Source: an uncultured Ruminococcus sp. (GTDB lineage: Bacteria; Bacillota; Clostridia; Oscillospirales; Ruminococcaceae). Taken from it: 62,112 nucleotides of DNA. The DNA lies in the NCBI GenBank assembly GCA_902787825.1, contig CADAHS010000010.1:1-62112 (forward strand), read 5' to 3'. Every line of letters starts with the position of its first letter. Within the stretch, counting starts at the first letter, position 1. Shown here in pieces: positions 17,110 to 25,700 of this stretch. Under the pieces are notes generated by a model, which did no database searches, was not told the origin of the DNA, and saw only the letters and a list, made by a program, of their open reading frames with translations. A program made the position numbers and the translations under genes.

Positions 17110-17138
17110 TTGACTTTCACGCTGAATTATGGTAAAAT
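17110..17138 (+). promoter_or_regulatory. Promoter of the AbiE-type operon
   Basis: TTGACT at 17110 and TAAAAT at 17133 are spaced by 17 bases. This gives the toxin-antitoxin pair its own transcription inside the transfer region. Confidence 0.75.
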
Positions 17139-17164
17139 ATATTCAGAAAAGGCAGGTGAGCAAA

Positions 17165-17758
17165 ATGAATAAAACACAGATCATGGACAGTATTCTTGAA
17201 AAGAATAATCAGTATTTCCTGACTTCACAAGCGATCGACAACGGCATTTCAAAAACATATGTAGCAGAATATATCAAAAAGAACGGTTTGGTAAAGCTTG
17301 CTCACGGTGTATATTCGACCGAAGATGCATGGCCTGATCTGCTATATGTTATTCATTTGCGAAATAAGGAGGTCGTATTCTCGCATGAGTCTGCTCTGGC
17401 CATCCATGGGCTGACAGCGAGAGAAGCTCCAGGTATCTCGGTAACCGTCAACAGATCATACAACGCAACACATCTGAGAAAAGAAGGGTGCAGAGTGTAT
17501 ACTGTGAAACCAGAGTTGTATGAAATGGGGATCACAGAGGGCAAAACATTCTACGGCAATACGGTCAGGGTATATGATATCGACAGGACTATCTGCGATA
17601 TTATCAAGCACAAGAAAAAAGTCGATATCCAGACTTATCAGTACGCTATCAAAGAGTATATGAAAAGCTCAAAGAAGAATATCAACAATCTGATGAAATA
17701 CGCCAATGCACTCGGAGTAGAAAATACTGTACGACTGTACACGGAGGTAATGCTATGA
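17165..17758 (+). CDS. abiEi: AbiEi-type antitoxin
   Basis: The protein has 197 residues. The N-terminal winged-helix part (FLTSQAIDNGISKTYVAEYI, KNGLVKLAHGVYST) is the AbiEi antitoxin domain. The C-terminal half (FYGNTVRVYDIDRTICDIIK) is also family-typical. AbiEi represses its own promoter and counters the AbiEii toxin in this type IV toxin-antitoxin system, known for phage abortive infection and for keeping mobile elements. I chose ATG 17165 over the upstream start because of GGCAGGTGAGCAAA. Its last four bases overlap the toxin start. Confidence 0.9.
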   Translation: MNKTQIMDSILEKNNQYFLTSQAIDNGISKTYVAEYIKKNGLVKLAHGVYSTEDAWPDLLYVIHLRNKEVVFSHESALAIHGLTAREAPGISVTVNRSYNATHLRKEGCRVYTVKPELYEMGITEGKTFYGNTVRVYDIDRTICDIIKHKKKVDIQTYQYAIKEYMKSSKKNINNLMKYANALGVENTVRLYTEVML

Positions 17759-18660
17759 TCAAAACTGCAAGACAGCTTAAAGATAAGGTAAGAAATATGA
17801 CAAATGGTCTGCCTGCAGCTTCAAAATCTGAAAAGGCACAGATGCTCATTCGTAACTTTCTTATGGAAAGACTTCTTGAACGGCTATCTGTTTCAAAGTA
17901 CAAAAAGAATTTTATCCTCAAAGGCGGAATGCTTGTAGCATCATATACCGGACTGAATGCCAGAGCTACCAAAGATATTGATACAACAATCAATGCTCTG
18001 GATCTTGATCCGGAGAAGATGATTTCTGTTCTTGAAGAGATCATAAGTATAGATCTTGATGATAATATAAGCTATGAGCTTAAGGATCATGAAGAAATAA
18101 TGGATGACTTTGACTATCCCGGAATAAGATTTTTGATTCAGGCAAAGCTTGACACCATAGATCTTCCGTTACAGATCGATCTGTCCACAGACGATGTTAT
18201 CACTCCCGCAGCCATTGAGTATAACTATAAGCTTATGCTTGAAGATAGAACTATACCTTTGCAGACATACAATCTTGAAACACTTCTAGCGGAAAAGCTT
18301 CAGACAATCATTTCAAGAGGAGAAGCGAATACAAGAATAAGAGATTTCTATGACATCTATATCATTAGCAAGCAATATTCAACAGAAATTGACTACGAAA
18401 TATTGCGTGCGGCGTTTGAGGCAACGAGTAAGAAACGAATGACAATAGACAAATCAGAAGAAATATACTCTGTTCTTGACTATTTTGTCAGCTCGGATGA
18501 AGGTATAGCATTATGGAACAATTTCAAGAGGAACAGGTACTATGTTGGTGATACAAGTTGGAATGAGATCATTGATTCCATAAGAGAGCTTTCTCGTAAA
18601 GTTGTGACACCTAAACAAGAAATGACTGAAGATGAGGATATAACACCAATTATGAGTTAG
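17755..18660 (+). CDS. abiEii: AbiEii-type nucleotidyltransferase toxin
   Basis: The protein has 301 residues and an ATGA overlap with the antitoxin gene. Residues of about 58-80 (LKGGMLVASYTGLNARATKDID) hold the G-x(n)-DxD nucleotidyltransferase motif. LLAEKLQTIISRGEANTRIRDFYD near residue 180 is the second family signature. AbiEii toxins block growth by nucleotidyl transfer to RNA targets such as tRNA. The C-terminus reads EDEDITPIMS, the acidic Met tail also seen on non-toxin proteins here, which is odd for this family. Confidence 0.9.
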   Translation: MIKTARQLKDKVRNMTNGLPAASKSEKAQMLIRNFLMERLLERLSVSKYKKNFILKGGMLVASYTGLNARATKDIDTTINALDLDPEKMISVLEEIISIDLDDNISYELKDHEEIMDDFDYPGIRFLIQAKLDTIDLPLQIDLSTDDVITPAAIEYNYKLMLEDRTIPLQTYNLETLLAEKLQTIISRGEANTRIRDFYDIYIISKQYSTEIDYEILRAAFEATSKKRMTIDKSEEIYSVLDYFVSSDEGIALWNNFKRNRYYVGDTSWNEIIDSIRELSRKVVTPKQEMTEDEDITPIMS

Positions 18661-18735
18661 TAAAGCAAATTTTCAAACTTCGGCTAATATAATAGCTTAT
18701 GTTGGATAAGCTAAAAATCGAATAATAAACAATGG

Positions 18736-18771
18736 CTCCCGTTTATGTGAAAACATAGACGGGAGTTTTTT
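18736..18771 (+). terminator. Intrinsic terminator of the AbiE operon
   Basis: CTCCCGTTTATGT pairs with ACATAGACGGGAG around GAAA and is followed by six T residues. It closes the AbiE unit just before the next lipoprotein gene. Confidence 0.92.
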
Positions 18772-18785
18772 GATTGGAGGTAAAA

Positions 18786-19535
18786 ATGAAAAAAACATTC
18801 ATAGCGGCTGTTGCCGCAATACTGATAGTTTCGATGTCATCGTGCGGATACATCGGAGGCGAACAGACACAAACAGAAACTACAACGACCACAGAACTGA
18901 CGATTCCGACTATGCCGACCGAGCAGAACACATTTACTGCTCCCGAGCTGACAACGGAGACAACAACCACAACGACCAAGAGCGAGGCGGAACTTAAAAA
19001 GCTCGCAATGGATACATTTCTTGCAGAGTTCTACTCGTCCAAGATAACCCTTGAGGATACGAGCGGTCTTGTAAAGGAGGTCGTAAAGACTTCTCCCTTG
19101 GATCACAAGGAGGAATCAAAGTCGGGGAAACAGATAGTCACGGTAAAAGGCAAGAACGGAAGCGGTTGTATTGAACTGATGCGGATAGACCTCACCAAAA
19201 GCGGTCTTGACTATGATGTAGAGTACCTGCTCACAACAATGGGCGAACACTTCTTTGATAAGACGATATCAGCGGTCAAGGGAGTCGATAAGAAAGACTT
19301 CAACACCAGCTACAAGATGAGCAATATAATCGTGTCAAAGGGCAAGTATCAGCAATACGCTTCCGCACAAAAGACAGACGGAACTGCAAATCAGTTCGGG
19401 TATGCAGAAAGCTATGCGGTGGTCGTTGACAACAAGCTGACTGTGGTCACAGGTCACTTTGTGTCCACAGACATCAATGAAAGACAAAACTTCTGCAAGC
19501 TGCTTGACGGTTTCAGAGGTAAGGTAAAGATATAG
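18786..19535 (+). CDS. Thr-rich lipoprotein
   Basis: The protein has 249 residues. I chose ATG 18786 after TTGGAGGTAAAA. A signal peptide ends in lipobox MSSC (Cys19). A Thr-rich linker spans residues of about 25-65, then comes a folded domain of about 180 residues I do not recognise. The layout matches the lipoprotein at 10262, though the C-terminal domains differ. It would be exposed at the cell surface and may act in mating or in shielding against a second element. No motif shows either. Confidence 0.78.
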   Translation: MKKTFIAAVAAILIVSMSSCGYIGGEQTQTETTTTTELTIPTMPTEQNTFTAPELTTETTTTTTKSEAELKKLAMDTFLAEFYSSKITLEDTSGLVKEVVKTSPLDHKEESKSGKQIVTVKGKNGSGCIELMRIDLTKSGLDYDVEYLLTTMGEHFFDKTISAVKGVDKKDFNTSYKMSNIIVSKGKYQQYASAQKTDGTANQFGYAESYAVVVDNKLTVVTGHFVSTDINERQNFCKLLDGFRGKVKI

Positions 19536-19547
19536 GAGGGAAAGACT

Positions 19548-19823
19548 ATGCGAATAGCAGTTGAAGGCAGAAAGATAAGCAAAAAGGAACAAGAAGCTTA
19601 TGCAGAGTATGCAAGGAACAAGAATCCCGAGAAGCGTATATCACTTTTGAAGATAACCGTGAACGGCGAATATGTCGATCTGACATGCTATTACGATGCT
19701 GTTCCATTTCAGAGGATAAGGCGCATCACGGGCTACCTCGTAGGCGACCTTGACAGGTTCAATGATGCCAAGCTTGCAGAGGTAGAGGACAGAGTAAGTC
19801 ACGATATGACGCAGTCAATGTAA
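19548..19823 (+). CDS. Small protein with NrdD-like C-terminal motif
   Basis: The protein has 91 residues and starts after GGAGGGAAAGACT. The segment RRITGYLVGDLDRFNDAKLAE resembles the extreme C-terminus of anaerobic ribonucleotide reductase, and such small ICE proteins are often named after it. It lacks the catalytic domain and the Cys motif, so it is not a reductase. It ends VSHDMTQSM, a short form of the Met tail. It precedes the primase-like gene by 11 bases. Confidence 0.75.
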   Translation: MRIAVEGRKISKKEQEAYAEYARNKNPEKRISLLKITVNGEYVDLTCYYDAVPFQRIRRITGYLVGDLDRFNDAKLAEVEDRVSHDMTQSM

Positions 19824-19834
19824 GGGGGATTTGT

Positions 19835-21244
19835 ATGGCATATATCCCATTTACAAACGAGCAGCTCATACGAGCAAATACTGTTGATCTGGTGGAGTTT
19901 CTGCGGCTCAAGGGTGAGAAACTCGAAAGATGCGGGAAAGAATATAAGCTTATCTACTCGGATAGCTATGGAAAGCACGACAGCATTATGATACACGGCA
20001 GCACCTGGTTCGACCACAAGAATCAGGTCGGCGGCGGTGCTATCAAATTCATGCAGCAGTTTTATGGTCTGCCGTTTCCACAGGCTGTGCAGACTCTGCT
20101 CGGTGCTGATATGCCGAAGATAACTCACAGGGCATCGGAAACTATGGCAGAAAAAGAAAAGGCAGAGTTCAGCTTGCCGCCGGAAAACAAAACGATGTTC
20201 AGAGTGTTTGCATATCTGACCAAGCAGCGGTTTATTGCAGGCTCTGTGGTATCACACTTCGCTCATGCACATATGCTGTACGAAGATGCACAGCATCATA
20301 ACGTTGTGTTTGTCGGACTGGACGAGTCAGGTGAGCCAAGACAGGCATCAAGACGCTCTACAAGCAGCTTCGGCATATCATTCAAGGGAACATGCGAAGG
20401 CTCGGACACAAGATACAGCTTTGCCCACTATGGCGAGTCAGATAAGCTGTTTGTATTCGAAGCTCCGATAGATATGCTGTCGTTTCTGACTCTGTATCCT
20501 CACGAGTGGCAACAGCACTCATATATCGCTCTTAACGGCGTGTATGAGCATGCGCTGGTGCAGGCTCTTGACCGCAGAAAGCAGCTTCAGCAGGTCGTGC
20601 TGTGTCTTGACAACGATGAAGGAGGGAGAGACGGAGCTGAACGGCTTCGTGACATACTCCACGACAAAGGCTACGACAGAGTATCCATACTCTCACCCTG
20701 TCATAAGGACTGGAATGAGGACCTGAAAGCACTAAACGGTCAGCAGGCTCTGCCGGGTACGACCAGCAGACGAAAGCAGGTATATTTCGATAAGGTACGA
20801 CAGCTGACATACCTGAATTGCCGTACTGATAAGCTGACCTCACAGCTCAGATACGCTTACAAAAACGCACAATATCGTTATCTTGCCGAGTATGCACTTG
20901 CAGGCTCGGCATATTTTATGCGTGTCAAGGACGAGAAAAGCGGATTTGTGGCACTGCAGAACAGACTGATAAAGTCATACAGAGGGTACTCCGATAAGGG
21001 CAAGCTGGCAGTCAAACTGCATGAACTGTCACAGCGGTTCAAGCTTGCAATAGCTGATGTCAAAAGACCGGGCAGGACCGAAGAACAGTCGATTGAGACA
21101 GCGAAGAAGCTGTATGACCTTGCAGATCAGGCTCTGCGTGTTTCGACCGAACTGGAACTAATGCAGCCTGTTCAGGAAAAGACGGAAACCGAGGAAGAAG
21201 AACTCGATGAGGACTACGCAGAATTTGATATGAGCTACGGGTGA
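19835..21244 (+). CDS. Toprim / DUF3991 primase-like protein
   Basis: The protein has 469 residues. The first 90 residues (LRLKGEKLERCGKEYKL, GSTWFDHKNQVGGGAIKFM) correspond to the primase-type N-terminal domain, with the zinc finger degenerate. DUF3991 follows, then a Toprim fold with an NGVYEHAL segment and VVLCLDNDEGG near residue 255. Such proteins are thought to prime or process transferred single strands. The C-terminal 50 residues are an acidic extension ending AEFDMSYG, a Met-tail variant. Primases of some conjugative plasmids are delivered to recipients, which makes this tail notable. Confidence 0.85.
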   Translation: MAYIPFTNEQLIRANTVDLVEFLRLKGEKLERCGKEYKLIYSDSYGKHDSIMIHGSTWFDHKNQVGGGAIKFMQQFYGLPFPQAVQTLLGADMPKITHRASETMAEKEKAEFSLPPENKTMFRVFAYLTKQRFIAGSVVSHFAHAHMLYEDAQHHNVVFVGLDESGEPRQASRRSTSSFGISFKGTCEGSDTRYSFAHYGESDKLFVFEAPIDMLSFLTLYPHEWQQHSYIALNGVYEHALVQALDRRKQLQQVVLCLDNDEGGRDGAERLRDILHDKGYDRVSILSPCHKDWNEDLKALNGQQALPGTTSRRKQVYFDKVRQLTYLNCRTDKLTSQLRYAYKNAQYRYLAEYALAGSAYFMRVKDEKSGFVALQNRLIKSYRGYSDKGKLAVKLHELSQRFKLAIADVKRPGRTEEQSIETAKKLYDLADQALRVSTELELMQPVQEKTETEEEELDEDYAEFDMSYG

Positions 21245-21330
21245 TAACAAACTTTGAACCGCCGTCACGCAAAAGTGTCCGTCTTTTCCATCTTGAAAAA
21301 GGCGGACAAGCGTGATACACGCTCGTATTG

Positions 21331-21365
21331 TCATACCCCCTGTGACATCATGTCATAGGGTATGA
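21331..21365. promoter_or_regulatory. Imperfect palindrome upstream of the coupling protein gene
   Basis: TCATACCC...TGTGACA is inverted as TGTCATA-GGGTATGA around TCA. The spacer between the primase-like and coupling protein genes (about 210 bases) has no gene. The palindrome could be an operator for the transfer operon or a nic-region-like site. No T-run follows, so it is not a simple terminator. Confidence 0.5.
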
Positions 21366-21457
21366 ATCCCACAAAAGAACTAAATAGATATATACAGAAA
21401 AGAAAGTTAATATATATCTTACTTAACCTAATTTAATACTTAAGAGAGGAGGTAAAT

Positions 21458-23251
21458 ATGCGGGGAAATATGTTTGCTATAGGTCTTTTAGCAGTAGCTA
21501 TCCTTGTATTCGTAGTCATAGTTAACATTCTTGATAACCGAGGACTGAACAGAATAAAATCAAAGAAAGTAGGTGACGGTCAGCATGGAACAGCTCGCTG
21601 GGCAAGCCCGTCTGAGGTCAAGCGTACTTTTTCTTTTCTGCCATTCGAGCCTCAGGCTTGGAGAAACGGTGAGAATCTTCCGACTGTTCAGGGTACGATC
21701 GTTGCCTGCAGAGGCGGCAAGCACACGACAGCTGTTATAGATACAGGCGATGTCCATACGCTGATGATAGGTGCTGCAGGTGTCGGTAAAACGGCATACT
21801 TTCTGTACCCGAACATCGAGTTTGCTTGTGCATCGGGCATGTCGTTCTTATCGACTGATACCAAAGGCGATATTGCCCGTAACTATGCTGGTATCGCAAG
21901 GAAATGCTATGGGTACGATGTCTCAATACTGGATCTGCGTAACCCAACCAGGTCAGATGAAAACAATATACTTCATCTGGTCAACAAATACACAGATATG
22001 TGGCTTGAAAACAAGGATAACCTTGCTGCGAAGGCAAAAGCCGAGAAGTACGCAAAGGTCACAGCCAAAACGATTATCAATATCGGAGGTGTTGACAGTT
22101 CAGCATACGGACAAAACGCATTCTTCTACGATGCGGCTGAAGGACTTCTGGCATCTGTCATACTGCTGCTTTCAGAGTTCGGCAAAAAGGAAGAACGGCA
22201 CATCGTATCAGTGTTCAAACTGATACAGGAACTGGTCGACAGACCAAAACCAAAAGAGAAAATGTATTTACACAAGATCATGGAGATGATGCCGCCCGAA
22301 CACAAAGCCAAGTGGCTTGCGGGTGCGGCACTGTATTCATCGGACCAGGCAATGATGTCTGTTATGTCAACGGCGTTGTCACGCTTGAACAGTTTTCTTG
22401 ATTCCGAGATGGAGCAGATACTGTGCTTTGGTACGGCGATAGATGCAGAGAAGTTCTGCAGCCAAAAGTCAGCAATATTCATAATACTGCCCGAGGAAGA
22501 TCAGTCAAAATACTTTATGGTCTCACTTCTCATTCAGCAGCTGTACCGAGAGATACTCACTATTGCAGATGAATGCGGCGGAGCATTGCCGAACCGAGTG
22601 ATGTTCTACTGTGATGAGTTTGGTACATTTCCGAAGATCGAGGGAGCAGAAGCAATGTTCTCAGCAGGTCGTTCAAGGCGAATATCCATTGTGGCAATAA
22701 TCCAAAGTTTCGCACAGCTTGAACAGAAATACGGAAAAGACGGTATGGAGATCATAACCGACAATACCCAGCTCACAGTGTTCGGCGGTTTTGCTCCAAA
22801 CTCGCAGTCAGCTGAAGTGTTATCTAAAGCACTTGGTGAGCAGACTGTGCAGTCGGGCTCTGTGTCTATCGGCAAAGAACGAAGCCAGTCTATCCAGATG
22901 ATAGGCAGACCGCTGATGACGGTCGATGAGCTAAAATCAATGCCCAAGGGCGACTTTATCGTAATGAAAACTGGAACTTACCCCATGAGAGTGCACCTAA
23001 AACTGTACTTTGAGTGGGGTATTATCTTTGGGTCACCGTTTATCCACGAGGACAGAGGAACAAGGCAGCCTGAGTATTCAAGCAGAGAAAAGCTGACCGC
23101 TGCGATAGCTGATAAATACCCACATGTCGTTAAAGTCCCCAAAGCCGGACCTATGGTCATAGAGCAGCCTGACGAGGAAGATGAGGAGATCGTTGAAATG
23201 GATCCTTCATATGACGAAAAGAGAAAAACAAACATACGGACAAACAGATAG
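21458..23251 (+). CDS. Type IV coupling protein (VirD4/TraG)
   Basis: The protein has 597 residues. One N-terminal membrane span (FAIGLLAVAILVFVVIVNIL) is followed by ARWASPSE, Walker A GAAGVGKT at about residues 105-112, STDTKGDIARNYAG, and Walker B MFYCDEFGTFP near residue 385. This is the VirD4/TraG ATPase that brings the relaxase-DNA complex and other substrates to the channel. The C-terminus has an acidic patch (PDEEDEEIVEMDPSY) followed by a basic end. The start follows GAGAGGAGGTAAAT. One N-terminal span is fewer than the two usual in the family. Confidence 0.94.
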   Translation: MRGNMFAIGLLAVAILVFVVIVNILDNRGLNRIKSKKVGDGQHGTARWASPSEVKRTFSFLPFEPQAWRNGENLPTVQGTIVACRGGKHTTAVIDTGDVHTLMIGAAGVGKTAYFLYPNIEFACASGMSFLSTDTKGDIARNYAGIARKCYGYDVSILDLRNPTRSDENNILHLVNKYTDMWLENKDNLAAKAKAEKYAKVTAKTIINIGGVDSSAYGQNAFFYDAAEGLLASVILLLSEFGKKEERHIVSVFKLIQELVDRPKPKEKMYLHKIMEMMPPEHKAKWLAGAALYSSDQAMMSVMSTALSRLNSFLDSEMEQILCFGTAIDAEKFCSQKSAIFIILPEEDQSKYFMVSLLIQQLYREILTIADECGGALPNRVMFYCDEFGTFPKIEGAEAMFSAGRSRRISIVAIIQSFAQLEQKYGKDGMEIITDNTQLTVFGGFAPNSQSAEVLSKALGEQTVQSGSVSIGKERSQSIQMIGRPLMTVDELKSMPKGDFIVMKTGTYPMRVHLKLYFEWGIIFGSPFIHEDRGTRQPEYSSREKLTAAIADKYPHVVKVPKAGPMVIEQPDEEDEEIVEMDPSYDEKRKTNIRTNR

Positions 23252-23262
23252 GAGGTAGGAAA

Positions 23263-23532
23263 TTGATACTATCACGGAGAATATATGATCTTGACTTGCC
23301 GCACAGAGCCGTGACTGTATATATTTATCTGTGCGACATGGCAAACAAAAAGGGTGAATGCTGGCCGTCAACCGTTACGGTCTCAAAGGATCTTGGGCTT
23401 TCAAGAAGAACGATATTCAGAGCATTCAGAGACCTTGAGAACGAGGGGCTCATTAAGCGTGTTCACAGAAGGAGAAGGGCTGGCGGTCAGACTTCAAGTT
23501 TGATAAGAGTGGAGGTGGATAAGAATGTTTAG
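23263..23532 (+). CDS. Winged-helix DNA-binding protein (HTH_36-like)
   Basis: The protein has 89 residues and a TTG start after AGGAGGTAGGAAA. GECWPSTVTVSKDLGLSRRTI and FRAFRDLENEGLIKRV form a classic winged-helix replication-initiator-like domain with a basic end (HRRRRAGG). It overlaps the VirB6 gene by eight bases. It may regulate the transfer operon or bind at the origin. Confidence 0.85.
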   Translation: MILSRRIYDLDLPHRAVTVYIYLCDMANKKGECWPSTVTVSKDLGLSRRTIFRAFRDLENEGLIKRVHRRRRAGGQTSSLIRVEVDKNV

Positions 23533-24442
23533 TTGGCTGGGAGATGTATTCGACTGGGTCTGCAGCGGTATCGGCTGGGTGTGGGATCACACGTTAGGTG
23601 CTGTTATCGGCGGAGTCGGCAGTGCTATCTGGGACACGATGTTCAAATGGCTGTTTGAGACGATATACAAGGCAGTCGCAAAGATATTTCAAGCGATAAA
23701 CAACTCGGCAACCGATGTGTTTGAACTATCCTGGGTGCAGGCATTCGTCAAGCTGTTTTACAACTTCGGCTGGATGCTGTTCGCCTGCGGACTTGTAGTC
23801 GCAGTTTTCGACTGTGCGGTCGCTTACGAGAACGGATCAGCAAACATCAAGAGGACGTCAATTGATATAATCAAGGGGTTTATGGCGGTCAGTCTGTTTG
23901 CAGTCCTTCCGCAGCAGCTGTACTCACTGTGTGTAAACCTGCAGGGCTCGTTCTCGGTCGATCTGATCGGTATATTCCTGAACAGCACGACAAAGACCGT
24001 AGCAAGTACGGCAATGGGCGTGCTTGCGGATCTCATCAAGGAGGTGTCGCTGTTCTCACTGTTCTTCATAGTCCTGCTGGGCTATGCGACCGTCAAGGTC
24101 ATCTTTGCAAACATCAAGCGAGGCGGTGCGTTGCTATGCCAGATAGCCATAGGTTCGCTGTATATGTTCTCGATACCGAGGGGATACACCGAAGGCTTTC
24201 AGGGTTGGTGCAAACAGGTCATTGCAACTTGCATTACGGCATTTTTGCAGACGACGATATTGTATCTGGGACTACTGACCTACTCACAGCATCCGCTTAT
24301 GGCAATGGGCTTGTGCCTTTCATCGACAGAAGTGCCAAAGGTCGCTCAGATGTTCGGTCTTGATACATCGGTACGAATCAATATGATGAGTGTCAGCCAC
24401 ACGCTGAGTATGGGAAGCAAGCTGCTTGGAAAGGTGAAATAA
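23525..24442 (+). CDS. VirB6/TrbL-like inner-membrane channel protein
   Basis: The protein has 305 residues. A Trp-rich amphipathic start (WLGDVFDWVCSGIGWVWD) is followed by five or six hydrophobic spans, with a loop AYENGSANIKR and the family-like stretch ATVKVIFANIKRGGALLCQ. It matches the DUF6045/TrbL-type multi-pass proteins of Bacillota elements and should form the membrane channel with VirB4 and PrgI. The start follows GGAGGTGGATAAGA. No unusual features. Confidence 0.85.
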   Translation: MFSWLGDVFDWVCSGIGWVWDHTLGAVIGGVGSAIWDTMFKWLFETIYKAVAKIFQAINNSATDVFELSWVQAFVKLFYNFGWMLFACGLVVAVFDCAVAYENGSANIKRTSIDIIKGFMAVSLFAVLPQQLYSLCVNLQGSFSVDLIGIFLNSTTKTVASTAMGVLADLIKEVSLFSLFFIVLLGYATVKVIFANIKRGGALLCQIAIGSLYMFSIPRGYTEGFQGWCKQVIATCITAFLQTTILYLGLLTYSQHPLMAMGLCLSSTEVPKVAQMFGLDTSVRINMMSVSHTLSMGSKLLGKVK

Positions 24443-24465
24443 ACAAAGAAAATGCTTTAGTATAC

Positions 24466-24494
24466 TTGATATGACAGCTTGAATATGATATACT
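24466..24494 (+). promoter_or_regulatory. Internal promoter before the small HhH protein gene
   Basis: TTGATA at 24466 and TATACT at 24489 are spaced by 17 bases. TATACTTGA occurs twice around it, so it may be autoregulated. Confidence 0.72.
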
Positions 24495-24543
24495 TGAATG
24501 TATCAAAGCAATGGTTGCTATTGCTGAATAAGGAGAATTGAAA

Positions 24544-24792
24544 ATGGCTGAAGAAAAGAATGGCTATGTACTGTCTAGAGCTTTGTACAAAGAAATAAAA
24601 GGAATGAACCGAGACCGCTTGCAAGAGGTCTTGACAAACATCTACCTTGACGGCGCTAAAAGCGTTGAGTCCTCAAGCGTAGACCTTGATGTTCTGCGTA
24701 CTGAGATCGGTAAAATCAAAGGCGTTGGAGAAAACAGGCTGAATGAGATAATGGCTGTTATCGAAAAGGCTTTGAACAGTAAAACGGAATAA
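24544..24792 (+). CDS. Small helix-hairpin-helix-like protein
   Basis: The protein has 82 residues and starts after AAGGAGAATTGAAA. The C-terminal half (LRTEIGKIKGVGENRLNEIM) has the G-V-G turn of a helix-hairpin-helix DNA-binding motif. The first half is helical. It has its own promoter and terminator inside the transfer region, so it is probably expressed apart from the transfer genes. It may be a regulator or a DNA-binding accessory protein. I do not recognise a named family. Confidence 0.65.
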   Translation: MAEEKNGYVLSRALYKEIKGMNRDRLQEVLTNIYLDGAKSVESSSVDLDVLRTEIGKIKGVGENRLNEIMAVIEKALNSKTE

Positions 24793-24805
24793 TCGTATTA
24801 GTAAA

Positions 24806-24831
24806 CAGTCGGGATCAAACCCGGCTGTTTT
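24806..24831 (+). terminator. Terminator after the small HhH protein gene
   Basis: CAGTCGGG pairs with CCCGGCTG (one G-T pair) around ATCAAA, followed by TTTT. It isolates the small gene from the PrgI gene, or permits partial read-through. Confidence 0.75.
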
Positions 24832-24848
24832 CATTTTGGAGGTGTAAA

Positions 24849-25121
24849 GTGAAAACATATATCTACCCCGAAAACCTGAGAGCCAATGTCAAGCTGTGGT
24901 TCTGGAGCGTTCGGGACTTTATAATCATCTGCACAGGTGTGGTGCTGTCGGTGGTGTCACTGGTATATCTGATGAATATACTGCCTGCCGCAGCCACGCT
25001 GTGCTATGCATTCGTCAGCTTTCGTCCTGACGAAAACTCAATACTTGACTTTATTGTAACTGCCTTCCGGTTCTTCTGCACATCACAGCAGGAGTACCGC
25101 TGGCAGCAGAAAGGAGATTAA
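24849..25121 (+). CDS. PrgI-family transfer protein
   Basis: The protein has 90 residues and a GTG start after GGAGGTGTAAA. YIYPENLRANVKLWFWSVRD at the N-terminus and two adjacent hydrophobic spans fit the PrgI family, the small VirB3-like membrane partner of VirB4 in Gram-positive systems. It lies directly before the split VirB4 genes, as is usual. Confidence 0.86.
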   Translation: MKTYIYPENLRANVKLWFWSVRDFIIICTGVVLSVVSLVYLMNILPAAATLCYAFVSFRPDENSILDFIVTAFRFFCTSQQEYRWQQKGD

Positions 25122-25127
25122 ACTAAT

Positions 25128-25700
25128 ATGGCAAAAAGAAAAAACGGCGTTCAGAGTCTTTTAGGCTTTGAACGCTTTACTCGTTACGGCGTTAAGACTG
25201 ACAAAAGCGAGGTCGTGCTGTTCGCAGTTGAGCCGACAAACATATCTGTTATGTCAAAGACAAATGTCGAGATCAAAGTCCACTCGCTGATGATGGTTCT
25301 ATCAGTCTTACCCGATCTGCAGATAATCGCTATCGACAGTGCAGAACGCTTTGACAGCAACAAGGCGTACATGTACAAACGCCTGGAACAAGAGCAGAAC
25401 GAAGCTATTCGTAAGCTGCTTATGGCTGATATCGAGCATCTTGACGAGATACAGCTTGAAATGTCATCAGCTCGGCAGTTTATGTTTGCCCTCTCTTTCA
25501 AAAAAGAAAAGCCGGAGCAGATATTCAACACACTCAACCGAGTTGAGAAAACGCTGTCCGAACATGGCTTTACGGCAAGGCGAATGACTAAACCTGAGAT
25601 CAAAAGAATGCTCGCCCTGTACTTTGGCTCCTCGCTTACAGGCGATGAGATACCCGATATCGAGGGCGAGAATGAATTCAACACGGAGGTGAAAGAATGA
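25128..25700 (+). CDS. VirB4 N-terminal domain protein (split)
   Basis: The protein has 190 residues and starts after AAAGGAGATTAAACTAAT. It covers the non-catalytic N-terminal region of VirB4/TrbE proteins (VEIKVHSLMMVLSVLPDLQI, then a long charged helical part). The ATPase core is in the next gene with an ATGA overlap, so the two should be made together. A split VirB4 could reflect an old gene fission; both parts look intact. The C-terminus is acidic without the Met motif. Confidence 0.72.
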   Translation: MAKRKNGVQSLLGFERFTRYGVKTDKSEVVLFAVEPTNISVMSKTNVEIKVHSLMMVLSVLPDLQIIAIDSAERFDSNKAYMYKRLEQEQNEAIRKLLMADIEHLDEIQLEMSSARQFMFALSFKKEKPEQIFNTLNRVEKTLSEHGFTARRMTKPEIKRMLALYFGSSLTGDEIPDIEGENEFNTEVKE

